Both the position numbers and the translations under genes were made by a program. The notes beneath the pieces were generated by a model. It was given only the letters and a program-made list of their open reading frames with translations. It was not told where the DNA came from and made no database searches. From contig JBEONO010000008.1 of NCBI GenBank assembly GCA_040544425.1, positions 62,001-126,000 on the forward strand: a stretch of 64,000 nucleotides of DNA, read 5' to 3'. This DNA comes from Solimicrobium sp040544425 (GTDB taxonomy: Bacteria > Pseudomonadota > Gammaproteobacteria > Burkholderiales > Burkholderiaceae_D). Below are positions 17,524-25,812 of the stretch, in pieces (positions within the stretch are counted from its first letter, which is position 1; every line of letters starts with the position of its first letter).

Positions 17524-18162
17524 TTAATTGACTGACGCAGATCTTGATGTGGGATCTTCGATACGATTCAGTAAATGCGACAAGGCCAGCGCTGACCTTA
17601 CGTTCATTTTTTCCAAAATGCGGGAACGGTGTACCTCCACGGTTTTGATAGCGATCCCAAGTTCATAGGCAACCTGCTTATTCAATTTGCCCGTTAACAT
17701 CAACTGCATCACTTCGTATTCACGGGATGTCAGGTGGGCCAGCTGGTCTTTGATTTTTTGCTCCAGCTGCCATTTCTCCCGTTTTTCGGCGTCCTGATGG
17801 ATCAGCAATTTGATTTGCTCAACCAATTCATTATTGACTACCGGTTTTTGCAGAAATTCTGAGGCGCCATTTTTTACCGCTTCAACCGCAGTGCACAGTT
17901 CTGCGTGACCCGACAGAAAAATCACCGGTGGAAAATATTTGAATGCACGCAGTTTGTAGAAAATTTCAAGTCCATTCATTTCCGGCATACGCACATCCAA
18001 AATAATACAGTTGTACTTTTCAGGATGGTAGTCAGCAAGGAATTCTATGCCATTCGAAAAACATTTAATCGTGTCATATTGCGTTGACAGCAACCACTTC
18101 AAAGACTCCCGCACGCCTTCATCGTCATCTACTATTGCTATCGTTTTGCTAGTCGTTGTCAT
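17524..18162 (-). CDS. FixJ/NarL-type response regulator
   Basis: 212 residues from ATG 18162 (MTTTSKTIAIVDDDEG). The receiver domain (~1-125) has the acidic pair in VDDDEG, the phosphorylated Asp in IILDVRMPEMNG, and the conserved Lys in LQKPV. The C-terminal LuxR-type HTH reads LTSREYEVMQLM...KTVEVHRSRILEKM. Activity is likely as a phosphorylation-dependent transcription factor. No histidine kinase is adjacent, so it is an orphan here. Its upstream region holds several palindromes it could bind. It is divergent from hutG with a long spacer. Confidence 0.92.
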   Translation of the reverse strand: MTTTSKTIAIVDDDEGVRESLKWLLSTQYDTIKCFSNGIEFLADYHPEKYNCIILDVRMPEMNGLEIFYKLRAFKYFPPVIFLSGHAELCTAVEAVKNGASEFLQKPVVNNELVEQIKLLIHQDAEKREKWQLEQKIKDQLAHLTSREYEVMQLMLTGKLNKQVAYELGIAIKTVEVHRSRILEKMNVRSALALSHLLNRIEDPTSRSASVN

Positions 18163-18724
18163 AATAATTTGCCAGTTCAATAAATAAGTAATTAACTTCC
18201 ACACAAGTTCAACTTAACCAATTAACCCGTGCAACCAAAGAGCAATTCCGCTCGAACAAAGTGTTTTTCAGTTTTGCGGTGCGTTACATTTTTCCGCGTA
18301 CCTGAGACCTAAACAGCCAAAAATTGAATCAATTTGCTTTGTTTTCAATTTTGAAAAAGTATAGATAAATTATCAGTTAATCCATACTCGTATTTCCACC
18401 AGCGCAACAACACCCCGACAGCACAATAGCCATCACGCTAATAGAGTAAATCTCCACTGTAAAAGCCTGTATTGGGGCATTCGAAGCTCATGTTTCGGGC
18501 TGCGCTTTAATATCACTTAAATAACTTTTATATTGTGTAAGTAGCTATTTATTGTCTTAGTTTTACGATATTTGCGATATTTGTTGCCCTTATCCGGAAA
18601 TACAGCAATATCATTCCGGATAAAGTACCGTTAGCGCTTGAAATTCCAAGTTGAACTGCTAGGATGTTCACTCTTTTCACCTTTGCACGACGATCTGCGT
18701 ATTTTCCGCGTTCAAACCACCACC
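18163..18724. other. Long regulatory intergenic region between the response regulator and hutG
   Basis: About 560 bases of AT-rich DNA without a credible gene. It holds three inverted repeats: AAATTG-AAT-CAATTT at 18321-18335; TTTTCAA-TT-TTGAAAA at 18342-18357; and TTATCCGGAA-N14-TTCCGGATAA at 18590-18623. The last lies about 100 bp before hutG. They look like operators; which regulator binds is unknown. Confidence 0.55.
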
Positions 18725-19540
18725 ATGACAACAGCATTTCACTTCAAAGCCGGCAGCGCACCGCTGCTCATTTCCATGCCACATGTTGGCACTGCAATTC
18801 CCGCCGATCTTGCCAGTGACATGGAAGAGATTGCCCTGATCAGGGCAGATACGGATTGGCACCTGCCACTGCTCTATAACATGGCCGAGCAATTGGGCGC
18901 ATCCGTCATCAGCGCAGAATATTCGCGCTACGTGATTGATTTGAATCGTCCGAAAGAAGACAGCAACCTGTACCCTGGCCAGGACACCACCGGCTTATGT
19001 CCGATCGACACGTTCGCCAAACAGACACTCTATCGGACTGGCCGGGTTCCAGATGCGGCCTCGATTGCACAGCGGGTTGAAAAATATTGGCAGCCCTATC
19101 ATGATCAACTGAGGTCGGAACTGGACCGAATCAAACAACAACATGGTATTGCCTTGCTGTGGGATGCACACTCGATTGCATCCATCGTGCCGCGTTTTTT
19201 TAGCGGCAAACTGCCGGACTTCAATTTCGGCACCGCCGATCAAAAATCATGTGATCTCGACTTGCAACTGGCGGTGAAAAACTGTATCCAACAATCGCCG
19301 CACGCAAAACCGTATACCCATATTTTCAATGGTCGGTTCAAGGGCGGCCATATCACACGCCATTACGGACAACCGGCCAATCAGATTCATGCGATTCAGT
19401 TAGAGATGTCGCAATGCGTCTATATGGAAGAGGCGGCGCCGTTTAACTACCGTCCAGATCTGGCCGCCAATGTACAGCCTTTGCTGAATGAATTGCTGAC
19501 CACCTGCCTGACATGGGCGACTGCGCGGAGCCAGGCATGA
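18725..19540 (+). CDS. hutG: N-formylglutamate deformylase
   Basis: 271 residues from ATG 18725 (MTTAFHFKAGSAPLLISMPHVG), where the family similarity begins; the frame further upstream is leader. Conserved segments include SAEYSRYVIDLNRPKEDSN, the DAHSI motif and LWDAHSIASIVPR. It hydrolyses N-formyl-L-glutamate to glutamate and formate, the last step of the five-step histidine utilisation route. It overlaps hutF by four bases (ATGA at 19537-19540). hutH, hutU, hutI and hutC are not in the window. Confidence 0.93.
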   Translation: MTTAFHFKAGSAPLLISMPHVGTAIPADLASDMEEIALIRADTDWHLPLLYNMAEQLGASVISAEYSRYVIDLNRPKEDSNLYPGQDTTGLCPIDTFAKQTLYRTGRVPDAASIAQRVEKYWQPYHDQLRSELDRIKQQHGIALLWDAHSIASIVPRFFSGKLPDFNFGTADQKSCDLDLQLAVKNCIQQSPHAKPYTHIFNGRFKGGHITRHYGQPANQIHAIQLEMSQCVYMEEAAPFNYRPDLAANVQPLLNELLTTCLTWATARSQA

Positions 19541-20907
19541 GCGCCCCTGCGACTCTGTTTGCGCGCCATGCCTGGCTTGAGCAAGGCTGGGTCGATAATG
19601 TACGCCTGCATTGGAATGCGCACGGCGATCTGACGCAAATAGAGTGCGATGCCGCGGCCACACAATATGAAACGGTCGAACAATTCGTCTTGCCCGGCAT
19701 GGTGAATTTACATTCACATGCATTTCAACGCGCGATCGCCGGCATGACAGAAATTGCAGGAGAAGGTCCAGACAGTTTCTGGACCTGGCGCGACCTGATG
19801 TATCGCTTTGCCCTGGCCATCAACCCAGATCAGATCCAGGCAATCGCTGCTCAACTTTATTCGGAATGTTTGCGTCACGGTTACACCTCGGTCTGTGAAT
19901 TTCATTACCTGCACCGGGCGCCGGATGGCTCGTTCTACGCCAATATGGCTGAAATTGCCTTGCAGGTTATCTCTGCCGCCGACGAGAGCGGGATTGGCAT
20001 GACGATGCTGCCGGTGTTGTATAGCTACGCCGATTTTAATCAGCAGGCATTGCGTCATGAGCAGCGTCGGTTTGCTACCAATACTGAACAGATTTTAAAA
20101 CTGGTTGAACTACTCGAACCCTCACGCTGCGGCCAGGTTGAAGTCGGCGTGGCGCCGCATTCCCTGCGCGCTGCATCTACCGGGCAGATTGCGGAACTGA
20201 TCAAAGGGTTAGCACCACAGCGCCCTGTTCACATCCACATCGCGGAACAACAAAAAGAGGTCGAAAGCTGCCTGGCGTATTCTGGCAGACGCCCGGTTGA
20301 ATTACTGTTTGATACGCAGGAGGTTGATCAACGCTGGTGTCTGGTGCACGCCACGCATTTAAATGCGCAGGAAGTGTCGAGCATAGCGCACAGCAAATCG
20401 ATTGCAGGTATTTGCACCAGCACGGAAGGGAATCTTGGCGACGGCTTCTTTCCGCTTCCTGAATTTATCGCGCAGCAAGGCCGCTTCGGTATCGGTAGCG
20501 ACAGCCACGTTTCGCAATCACCGGTTGAAGAGCTGCGTTGGCTCGAATATGGACAGCGCCTCAACGCACAGCGGCGCAATATCGCCAGTGTCGCCGGACA
20601 GCGTCACATTGCTGATTTTTTATGGAAGTCCAGTCTGGACGGCGGTGCCCAGGCCAGCGGCAGGCAGGTCGGCAGCCTGGCTGTCGGGAAACGTGCCGAC
20701 TTGCTGGTGCTGGATGCGGATCATCCGAATTTAATTGGCATTGCCAGCGCGCAGGTTCTGAACACCTGGATTTTTTCCGGCAATGACAATGTAGTGCGCG
20801 ACGTACTGGTTGGCGGAAAGTGGCAGGTAAAAGCTGGTCACCATGTAAGGCAGGCTGCCATTGAACAGCGCTTCAAACTGACGATGCAGCAGCTGCGGGC
20901 GCTATAA
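19537..20907 (+). CDS. hutF: Formimidoylglutamate deiminase
   Basis: 456 residues from the ATG that overlaps the hutG stop. It is an amidohydrolase-superfamily enzyme with the metal-binding HxH in NLHSHAFQRAIAG, later histidines in VGVAPHSLRA and VHIHIAEQ, and the Asp in GIGSDSHVS. It turns N-formimidoyl-L-glutamate into N-formylglutamate and ammonia, feeding HutG. The order hutG-hutF with an ATGA overlap indicates translational coupling. It converges on an EgtB homologue 22 bp away. Confidence 0.95.
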   Translation: MSAPATLFARHAWLEQGWVDNVRLHWNAHGDLTQIECDAAATQYETVEQFVLPGMVNLHSHAFQRAIAGMTEIAGEGPDSFWTWRDLMYRFALAINPDQIQAIAAQLYSECLRHGYTSVCEFHYLHRAPDGSFYANMAEIALQVISAADESGIGMTMLPVLYSYADFNQQALRHEQRRFATNTEQILKLVELLEPSRCGQVEVGVAPHSLRAASTGQIAELIKGLAPQRPVHIHIAEQQKEVESCLAYSGRRPVELLFDTQEVDQRWCLVHATHLNAQEVSSIAHSKSIAGICTSTEGNLGDGFFPLPEFIAQQGRFGIGSDSHVSQSPVEELRWLEYGQRLNAQRRNIASVAGQRHIADFLWKSSLDGGAQASGRQVGSLAVGKRADLLVLDADHPNLIGIASAQVLNTWIFSGNDNVVRDVLVGGKWQVKAGHHVRQAAIEQRFKLTMQQLRAL

Positions 20908-20929
20908 CTGACCAGGCTGCACGTCTACC

Positions 20930-22249
20930 TCAATAAATGCTGCGCGCCAATCGAATTCCGGTAAATTGATGACGCTCCATGGTCGCTGCGAATTTGCGGT
21001 AAGTAATACGACTGTGGCCGTTGGGCGTAGCGACACTCCCACCGCGCAGGACATATTGATTCACCATCTGACGTTCATGGTTGTCGATCGCGTCGTCGTT
21101 CCTTGATTTCACGCCTGGATATGGCGCGTAGCTTGACGACGTCCATTCCCATGCATCCGAAAAAAATTGTTTTAATCCATTCACCGCACGTGCGCCTGAT
21201 GGGTGCAGGAACACGTCATCAGTGGGCTTCTCGCCGCCTGAATTGATCAATTCAGGCATGCCGGGCAAGTCAGGGATAATTGAATTGGCTGCAAATTCCC
21301 ATTCAAACTCGGTAGGTAATCTGGCCCCGGAAAATCGTGCAAACGCATCAGCCTCAAAAAACGAGATGTGACAAACCGGACGATTCGGATCTAAAGGAAC
21401 CAATCCGTGCAAGGTATATTCGTGCCAGTTGCCATCGATCTTGCGCCAGTAAAGTGGGGCCTTAATGTGCTCCTTTTTTCGCCACTGCACGCCCTCGTCC
21501 AACCACCACCTGGTTTCCGAATAACCGTCGGCGTTCACAAATGCCAGATATTCGGCATTGGTAATTTTGCGATCGGCCACCGCAAACGGATTGAGGTAGA
21601 CACGATGTTTTGGCAATTCATTCTCAAAACAAAACGTCAATCCAGGATGCCCGATTTCAGCCATCCCACCTCTGAGTTCCAGCATTTTCAGTGTACCCAC
21701 TTTTTCAGCAGGAATGAGCGGCTTGTTAATATAGGCCGGATGAAAGGGATTGGAGCCCAACAAATTCTTGATATCAACCAGCATGCGTTCCTGAGTCTGC
21801 ATTTCTTTCTGCAGTCCCAGTTCCAAAATCGAATAGGCTTCTTCAGGCAAATTTTTCAGCAAGGCCAGTACCGCATTATCAACGTGCGTGCGATAAGTGC
21901 GAATGACTGACAAGGTTGGACGGGTAATGATGTTTAACAGGTCACGCGGAAAATGTCCGCTCGGACCAAAGATCAGGTTAAAGGCTGGATGAAAAGGCAG
22001 GTAATCCTTCACATATTTACCCAACAAATATTTTTCGAAAAACCACGTGGTTTGCGCCAAATGCCATTTAACCGGACAGGAATCCGGACTGGATTGCACG
22101 GCCATATCTTCAACCGACAGTGTCACGGTCAGATTGATACTCTGTTGCCGGACGCTTTGATAAGCTTCAGCAAATTGACGCGAAGCGACTCCGCCATCGA
22201 CGCGTCGCTCAGAAAAAAATTGTTGATTCTTCGTATATGAAACGTTCAT
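20930..22249 (-). CDS. EgtB-like protein (DinB_2 + formylglycine-generating-enzyme fold), degenerate iron motif
   Basis: 439 residues from ATG 22249 (MNVSYTKN). Residues ~25-180 are a DinB_2 domain (CPVKWHLAQTTWFFE with His 63) and ~215-435 an FGE-sulfatase domain (WEWTSSSYAPYPG, VLRGGSVATP, GIRLAR). This is the layout of EgtB, the non-haem iron sulfoxide synthase of ergothioneine synthesis. In the family the motif HX3HXE supplies two iron ligands; here the same place reads KEMQTQE, with Lys and Thr replacing both His. The first ligand His is kept. No egtD gene is in the window. It may be an altered or non-catalytic paralogue. TATACT at 22314-22319 is a possible -10 box. Confidence 0.88.
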   Translation of the reverse strand: MNVSYTKNQQFFSERRVDGGVASRQFAEAYQSVRQQSINLTVTLSVEDMAVQSSPDSCPVKWHLAQTTWFFEKYLLGKYVKDYLPFHPAFNLIFGPSGHFPRDLLNIITRPTLSVIRTYRTHVDNAVLALLKNLPEEAYSILELGLQKEMQTQERMLVDIKNLLGSNPFHPAYINKPLIPAEKVGTLKMLELRGGMAEIGHPGLTFCFENELPKHRVYLNPFAVADRKITNAEYLAFVNADGYSETRWWLDEGVQWRKKEHIKAPLYWRKIDGNWHEYTLHGLVPLDPNRPVCHISFFEADAFARFSGARLPTEFEWEFAANSIIPDLPGMPELINSGGEKPTDDVFLHPSGARAVNGLKQFFSDAWEWTSSSYAPYPGVKSRNDDAIDNHERQMVNQYVLRGGSVATPNGHSRITYRKFAATMERHQFTGIRLARSIY

Positions 22250-22589
22250 GTCTGACACCTGCCCTGTGGTCGTAAATGGATGGCCAAGCCACCATCTCTG
22301 TTTGCAATAATTTAGTATAGTAAAAATTCTGCAGAAACCAGACAAATATCGTCGTCGAAACGTGACCAGTTCAGTACAAAATGATTAAGCTGCCTCGCTG
22401 GTTCACACTTCCCGTAATCTTGATTTTTGAATATGCCGGATTATAAATGCATCAGGCTGTGACAGCCAGAGCTCGTTTTCGGTTTCGGCCTCGGTCTCGG
22501 CGCACAAAAACGGGCAAGGGTCGATTTTACCTGGGTGAGTATTGTCGTTAGAATGGAGGCTTCCTGACCATTTCGCCCCGCCAACCCCT
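22250..22589. other. Divergent intergenic region between the EgtB-like and PhyH genes
   Basis: About 340 bases. The only things I see are a possible EgtB-side -10 box (TATACT on the minus strand, 22314-22319) and a degenerate hexamer run of the type TTTCGG/CCTCGG near 22470-22505. No gene or RNA element is supported. Confidence 0.4.
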
Positions 22590-23342
22590 ATGCTTTCCAA
22601 CGTACAAATTGCAGATTTCCACAAACAGGGTTTTCTGGTATTGCCAAAACTTGGCGATGCCTGGTATTGCCAGGCCGTGTTGGCATTTGCCCAACAACAG
22701 CTGAAGCAGGCAATCCCGCCGCTTGAATATGAAGCGGACACCGGTTACCCAGGTGCACCCACCGCCGTGACTGAAACCGGCGGAAACACCGTGCGGCGAT
22801 TGCTGGGCGTATCAATGCGCGACCCCTTGATTGCGGATTGGGCCACCGGCCCAGCCTTGGCCGTGCCGCTTAAACAGCTGCTGGGTAATCAGGTATTACT
22901 GTCTCAGGCCCATCACAATTGCATCATGACGAAACAACCACGTTACTCCAGCCGCACCGGATGGCATCGCGACAGTCGTTACTGGCATTTCCAACGCCCG
23001 GAATTAATTTCCGCATGGCTGGCATTGCGCAATGAAACCGTGGAAAACGGCTGCCTGTTGGTGATTCCCGGTTCACATCGCGTGCAGGTCGCTGCGCAAG
23101 GTTTGGATTCCGCACAATTTTTAAAGGCTGATTATCCGGACAATCAAAGTTTGTTGGCAGAGGCGATACCGGTGCCGCTCGATGCTGGTGATGTCTTGCT
23201 GTTTTCCAGCAATCTGTTTCACGCGGCAGGTCGCAATCAAACCGGCGATACCAAGTTTTCGATGGTGTTTACATACCGCGCAGCAGACAACCCACCGATT
23301 CCAGACACCCGGTCCACCAGTTTGCCGGAATTGTTTATATAG
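22590..23342 (+). CDS. Phytanoyl-CoA dioxygenase (PhyH) family protein
   Basis: 250 residues from ATG 22590 (MLSNVQIADFHKQGFLVLPKL); an in-frame TTG at 22542 adds a weak leader. The facial triad of this Fe(II)/2-oxoglutarate family is visible: HRD in GWHRDSRYWHF and a distal His in LFSSNLFHAAGRNQ. The 2-oxoglutarate-binding Arg is probably in FTYRAAD. The substrate cannot be predicted; members hydroxylate lipids, ectoine, amino acids or toxins. It is divergent from the EgtB-like gene and overlaps the 3' end of lysA by 8 bp. Confidence 0.88.
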   Translation: MLSNVQIADFHKQGFLVLPKLGDAWYCQAVLAFAQQQLKQAIPPLEYEADTGYPGAPTAVTETGGNTVRRLLGVSMRDPLIADWATGPALAVPLKQLLGNQVLLSQAHHNCIMTKQPRYSSRTGWHRDSRYWHFQRPELISAWLALRNETVENGCLLVIPGSHRVQVAAQGLDSAQFLKADYPDNQSLLAEAIPVPLDAGDVLLFSSNLFHAAGRNQTGDTKFSMVFTYRAADNPPIPDTRSTSLPELFI

Positions 23343-24576
23343 CTTCGAGTGCCACCAGTTCCTGGACCGTCTGACGGCGGCGGATCAAGGTAATCTGGTC
23401 GCCATCGACCAGCACTTCCGGAATCAAGGGACGTGAATTGTAATTTGACGACATCGAAGCGCCATAGGCACCGGTGTCGTGAAACACAAACAAGTCACCG
23501 ATTTCACATTTTGGCAAATTTTGGTAGGTCACCTCGCCGCCTTCGATCTGAGTAAACACGTCACCCGATTCGCACAGTGGGCCGGCCACCACAGTAGGCA
23601 TTGCAGCAGCGGTGCGCTGCACACCATTGGGTGTCAGAACCATTATCTGATGAAAGCTGCCATACATGGCCGGACGCGCCAGATCATTAAAACCGGCGTC
23701 GACCAGTGCGAATAAATTCGAACCCACCTGTTTTTGAGCACGCAACTCGGAAACCAGCAGCCCGGATTGCGCAACCAAAAAGCGACCGGGTTCAATTTCC
23801 ATCGTGACTGCATGACCAAGTATGAATTCAATATTGCGCCGCGCCGCATCCCAGATCTGAAAATAATGCGCAGTATCGACCTCAGCTTCACCGTCGCGAT
23901 AAGGTATCGACAAACCACCGCCCACCGAAATCGAAGACATATCCAGCCCAAACCCGTGAACCAGTCGCACCTGCTGCACCATCGCTTCACAGACACTTTG
24001 CAAATGTTCGTAGTCAACGCCCGATCCGATGTGCATATGCAAACCCATCAGCTTCAATCCGGTGTCTCTGATGATTTGCAGGCTATCGATTAATTGTTCA
24101 TGCCAGATGCCGTGCTTGCTTTGTTCGCCGCCCGTGTTGGTTTTCCGGCTATGACCGTGACCGAAGCCGGGATTAATCCGCAACCAGACCGGGTGTCCAG
24201 GTTTGGCTTGGCCCAATTGCTGCAGCATGTCGGGCGAGCCGCAATTGACCGGAATGCCAAGGTCGATTACCCGCGCCAGAGTGGGCCGGTCCAGCAGGTC
24301 AGCGGTAAATACGATGGCCGCATGGTCGGCACCGCCCGGTTTGAATCCGGCCACCAGCGCGCGTTCAATCTCGCCCAGGGACACTGAATCAACCAACACG
24401 CCCTGCTCACGCATTAATCGCAACAGGTGCGTATTCGAACAGGCTTTTTGCGCGAACCGGATGACATCGAATTGACGCAAACGCGCGATCTGGCGGCGGA
24501 TGATGGCTGCATCGTAGACCCAGCAAGGTGTCTGAAACTGGGCCGCGATGGCGGCTATTTGAGTAGGGCTGGTCAT
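23335..24576 (-). CDS. lysA: Diaminopimelate decarboxylase
   Basis: 413 residues, near the length of the E. coli type enzyme. The PLP lysine is in IRFAQKACSNTHLL, the glycine loop in SVGGGLSIPY, and the conserved Cys in GPLCESGDVF. It decarboxylates meso-diaminopimelate to L-lysine with PLP in the cytoplasm. It is divergent from an Lrp/AsnC-type regulator, a likely controller. Its 3' end overlaps the PhyH gene tail-to-tail by 8 bp. Related group IV decarboxylases act on arginine or ornithine, but the sequence style fits LysA. Confidence 0.9.
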   Translation of the reverse strand: MTSPTQIAAIAAQFQTPCWVYDAAIIRRQIARLRQFDVIRFAQKACSNTHLLRLMREQGVLVDSVSLGEIERALVAGFKPGGADHAAIVFTADLLDRPTLARVIDLGIPVNCGSPDMLQQLGQAKPGHPVWLRINPGFGHGHSRKTNTGGEQSKHGIWHEQLIDSLQIIRDTGLKLMGLHMHIGSGVDYEHLQSVCEAMVQQVRLVHGFGLDMSSISVGGGLSIPYRDGEAEVDTAHYFQIWDAARRNIEFILGHAVTMEIEPGRFLVAQSGLLVSELRAQKQVGSNLFALVDAGFNDLARPAMYGSFHQIMVLTPNGVQRTAAAMPTVVAGPLCESGDVFTQIEGGEVTYQNLPKCEIGDLFVFHDTGAYGASMSSNYNSRPLIPEVLVDGDQITLIRRRQTVQELVALEAI

Positions 24577-24703
24577 GATCGTGGGCAGATTGAGTAATTA
24601 GTCAGGCTATACTATACCCAGCAATACTGCCAAACCAAAGGGGATTTCAGTGGGATTGATTCATTAATACCGCTGATTGAAAGAATAATATGAGGATTTA
24701 CCT

Positions 24704-25150
24704 ATGACTTCAAAACCAGACAGCTATGACCAGAAAATTCTCGCCTTGCTGCAGCAGGATGCACGAATCAGCCATGCGGAAATTGGTCGGCAGATCCATC
24801 TGAGCCAACCCAGTGTGTCGGAACGCATCAAACGATTGGAAAACAGCGGCGTGATTCGCGGCTACCACGCCGATGTCAGTCCCGATGCTTTTGGCTACCA
24901 GATCACAGCGATGATACGGCTGTCAACGCAACAAGGCCGCCCCTATGCAAACTACGTTGCAGCACAGCCGGAGATTGTCGATTGTTATACGGTGACGGGG
25001 GATGATGGCGCAGTGATGCGTGTACTGGCCACCGATGTCGCGCATTTACAGAGATTGATTGATCAGCTGAACCGCTACGGCTCGACCTCCACCGCTATCG
25101 TGCTGACTACACACGTAGCGGGGAAGGCGCTGGGCATGCCTCAGGCCTAA
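24704..25150 (+). CDS. Lrp/AsnC-family transcriptional regulator
   Basis: 148 residues. The N-terminal winged HTH is ISHAEIGRQIHLSQPSVSERIKRLENSGVIRGY. The RAM ligand-binding domain follows (residues ~65-145) with PEIVDCYTVTGDDGAVM. These regulators bind amino acids and often control the adjacent divergent gene. Here that is lysA, 127 bp away, so lysine or a related amino acid is a reasonable ligand guess. Its stop overlaps the convergent cytochrome gene by 4 bp. Confidence 0.92.
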   Translation: MTSKPDSYDQKILALLQQDARISHAEIGRQIHLSQPSVSERIKRLENSGVIRGYHADVSPDAFGYQITAMIRLSTQQGRPYANYVAAQPEIVDCYTVTGDDGAVMRVLATDVAHLQRLIDQLNRYGSTSTAIVLTTHVAGKALGMPQA

Positions 25151-25812
25151 TGTGGCGTTGGCGGAATCGTTTCCAGGAACGATGCAACACTGACGATATT
25201 GTCTTCAGAAAGATTATGTGTCACCGCTTTCATGGCTGCGCCATCAGGACGTTGATCGGTTTCCCGGAACACTTTCAGTTGCTTGACCAGGTAATCGGAG
25301 TGCTGACCGGCCAGGCGCGGAAACTGATCGGAGCCTTGCGCATGGTCGCCGTGGCAGGACTGGCAGGCAGGAACGCTTTCAGCTGCAATGCCCTGCTCGA
25401 AAATTACCCGGCCTTTGCTCACCATGTCAGGTGTGCCGTATTGATCCACATTGCCGGGAGGCGGTGGCAGTTTCGAAAAATAGTCCGCCAGCCCATTGAT
25501 CTGGGCATCGGTAAGGTGCGAACTCAAACCCCACATGTATTCAAAACCTTCCGGGTCGGAGCGGCCATGGCCCCTGAAGTTGCTCAGTTGTTTCGCCAGG
25601 TAAGGCTGAGACTGTCCAGCCAGGTTAGGAAAATTTGGCGAGGTGGACACACCCTTGGCACCATGACAGTTGGAACACACCTGCATGGCAGTCGTGCTGG
25701 CCGAAATGTTGGCATCGTTTAAATCACGTGAACGATCGGGTGATGAACAGGCACTCAGTGCAAACAAAACAGATACACAGGTCAGCTTGCCGAGATGATT
25801 GATGGTTTTCAT
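25147..25812 (-). CDS. Diheme c-type cytochrome lipoprotein (cytochrome c4-like)
   Basis: 221 residues. The N-terminus ends in a lipobox, ALSACSS (Cys 22), so it is predicted to be membrane-anchored. Two haem-binding CXXCH motifs are CSNCH at 46-50 and CQSCH at 150-154, in two similar c4-type domains, each with PNLAGQ/PRLAGQ and a later Met ligand candidate. It should transfer electrons in the periplasm or at the outer membrane. Its ATG at 25812 abuts the stop codon of the haem-barrel gene with no gap, so the two are one translational unit. Confidence 0.9.
   Translation of the reverse strand: MKTINHLGKLTCVSVLFALSACSSPDRSRDLNDANISASTTAMQVCSNCHGAKGVSTSPNFPNLAGQSQPYLAKQLSNFRGHGRSDPEGFEYMWGLSSHLTDAQINGLADYFSKLPPPPGNVDQYGTPDMVSKGRVIFEQGIAAESVPACQSCHGDHAQGSDQFPRLAGQHSDYLVKQLKVFRETDQRPDGAAMKAVTHNLSEDNIVSVASFLETIPPTPH

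Noticed and set aside
18549..18737. 62-codon minus-strand frame between the response regulator and hutG
   Set aside because: It overlaps the hutG start and the TTATCCGGAA palindrome; composition looks non-coding.
22381..22446. 21-codon frame (MIKLPRWFTLPV...) between the EgtB-like and PhyH genes
   Set aside because: It lacks a ribosome-binding site and has no similarity I recognise; likely chance.
24577..24703. Lysine riboswitch before lysA
   Set aside because: The 127-bp gap has no extended paired structure or conserved loop motif, and an Lrp-type regulator gene faces lysA instead.
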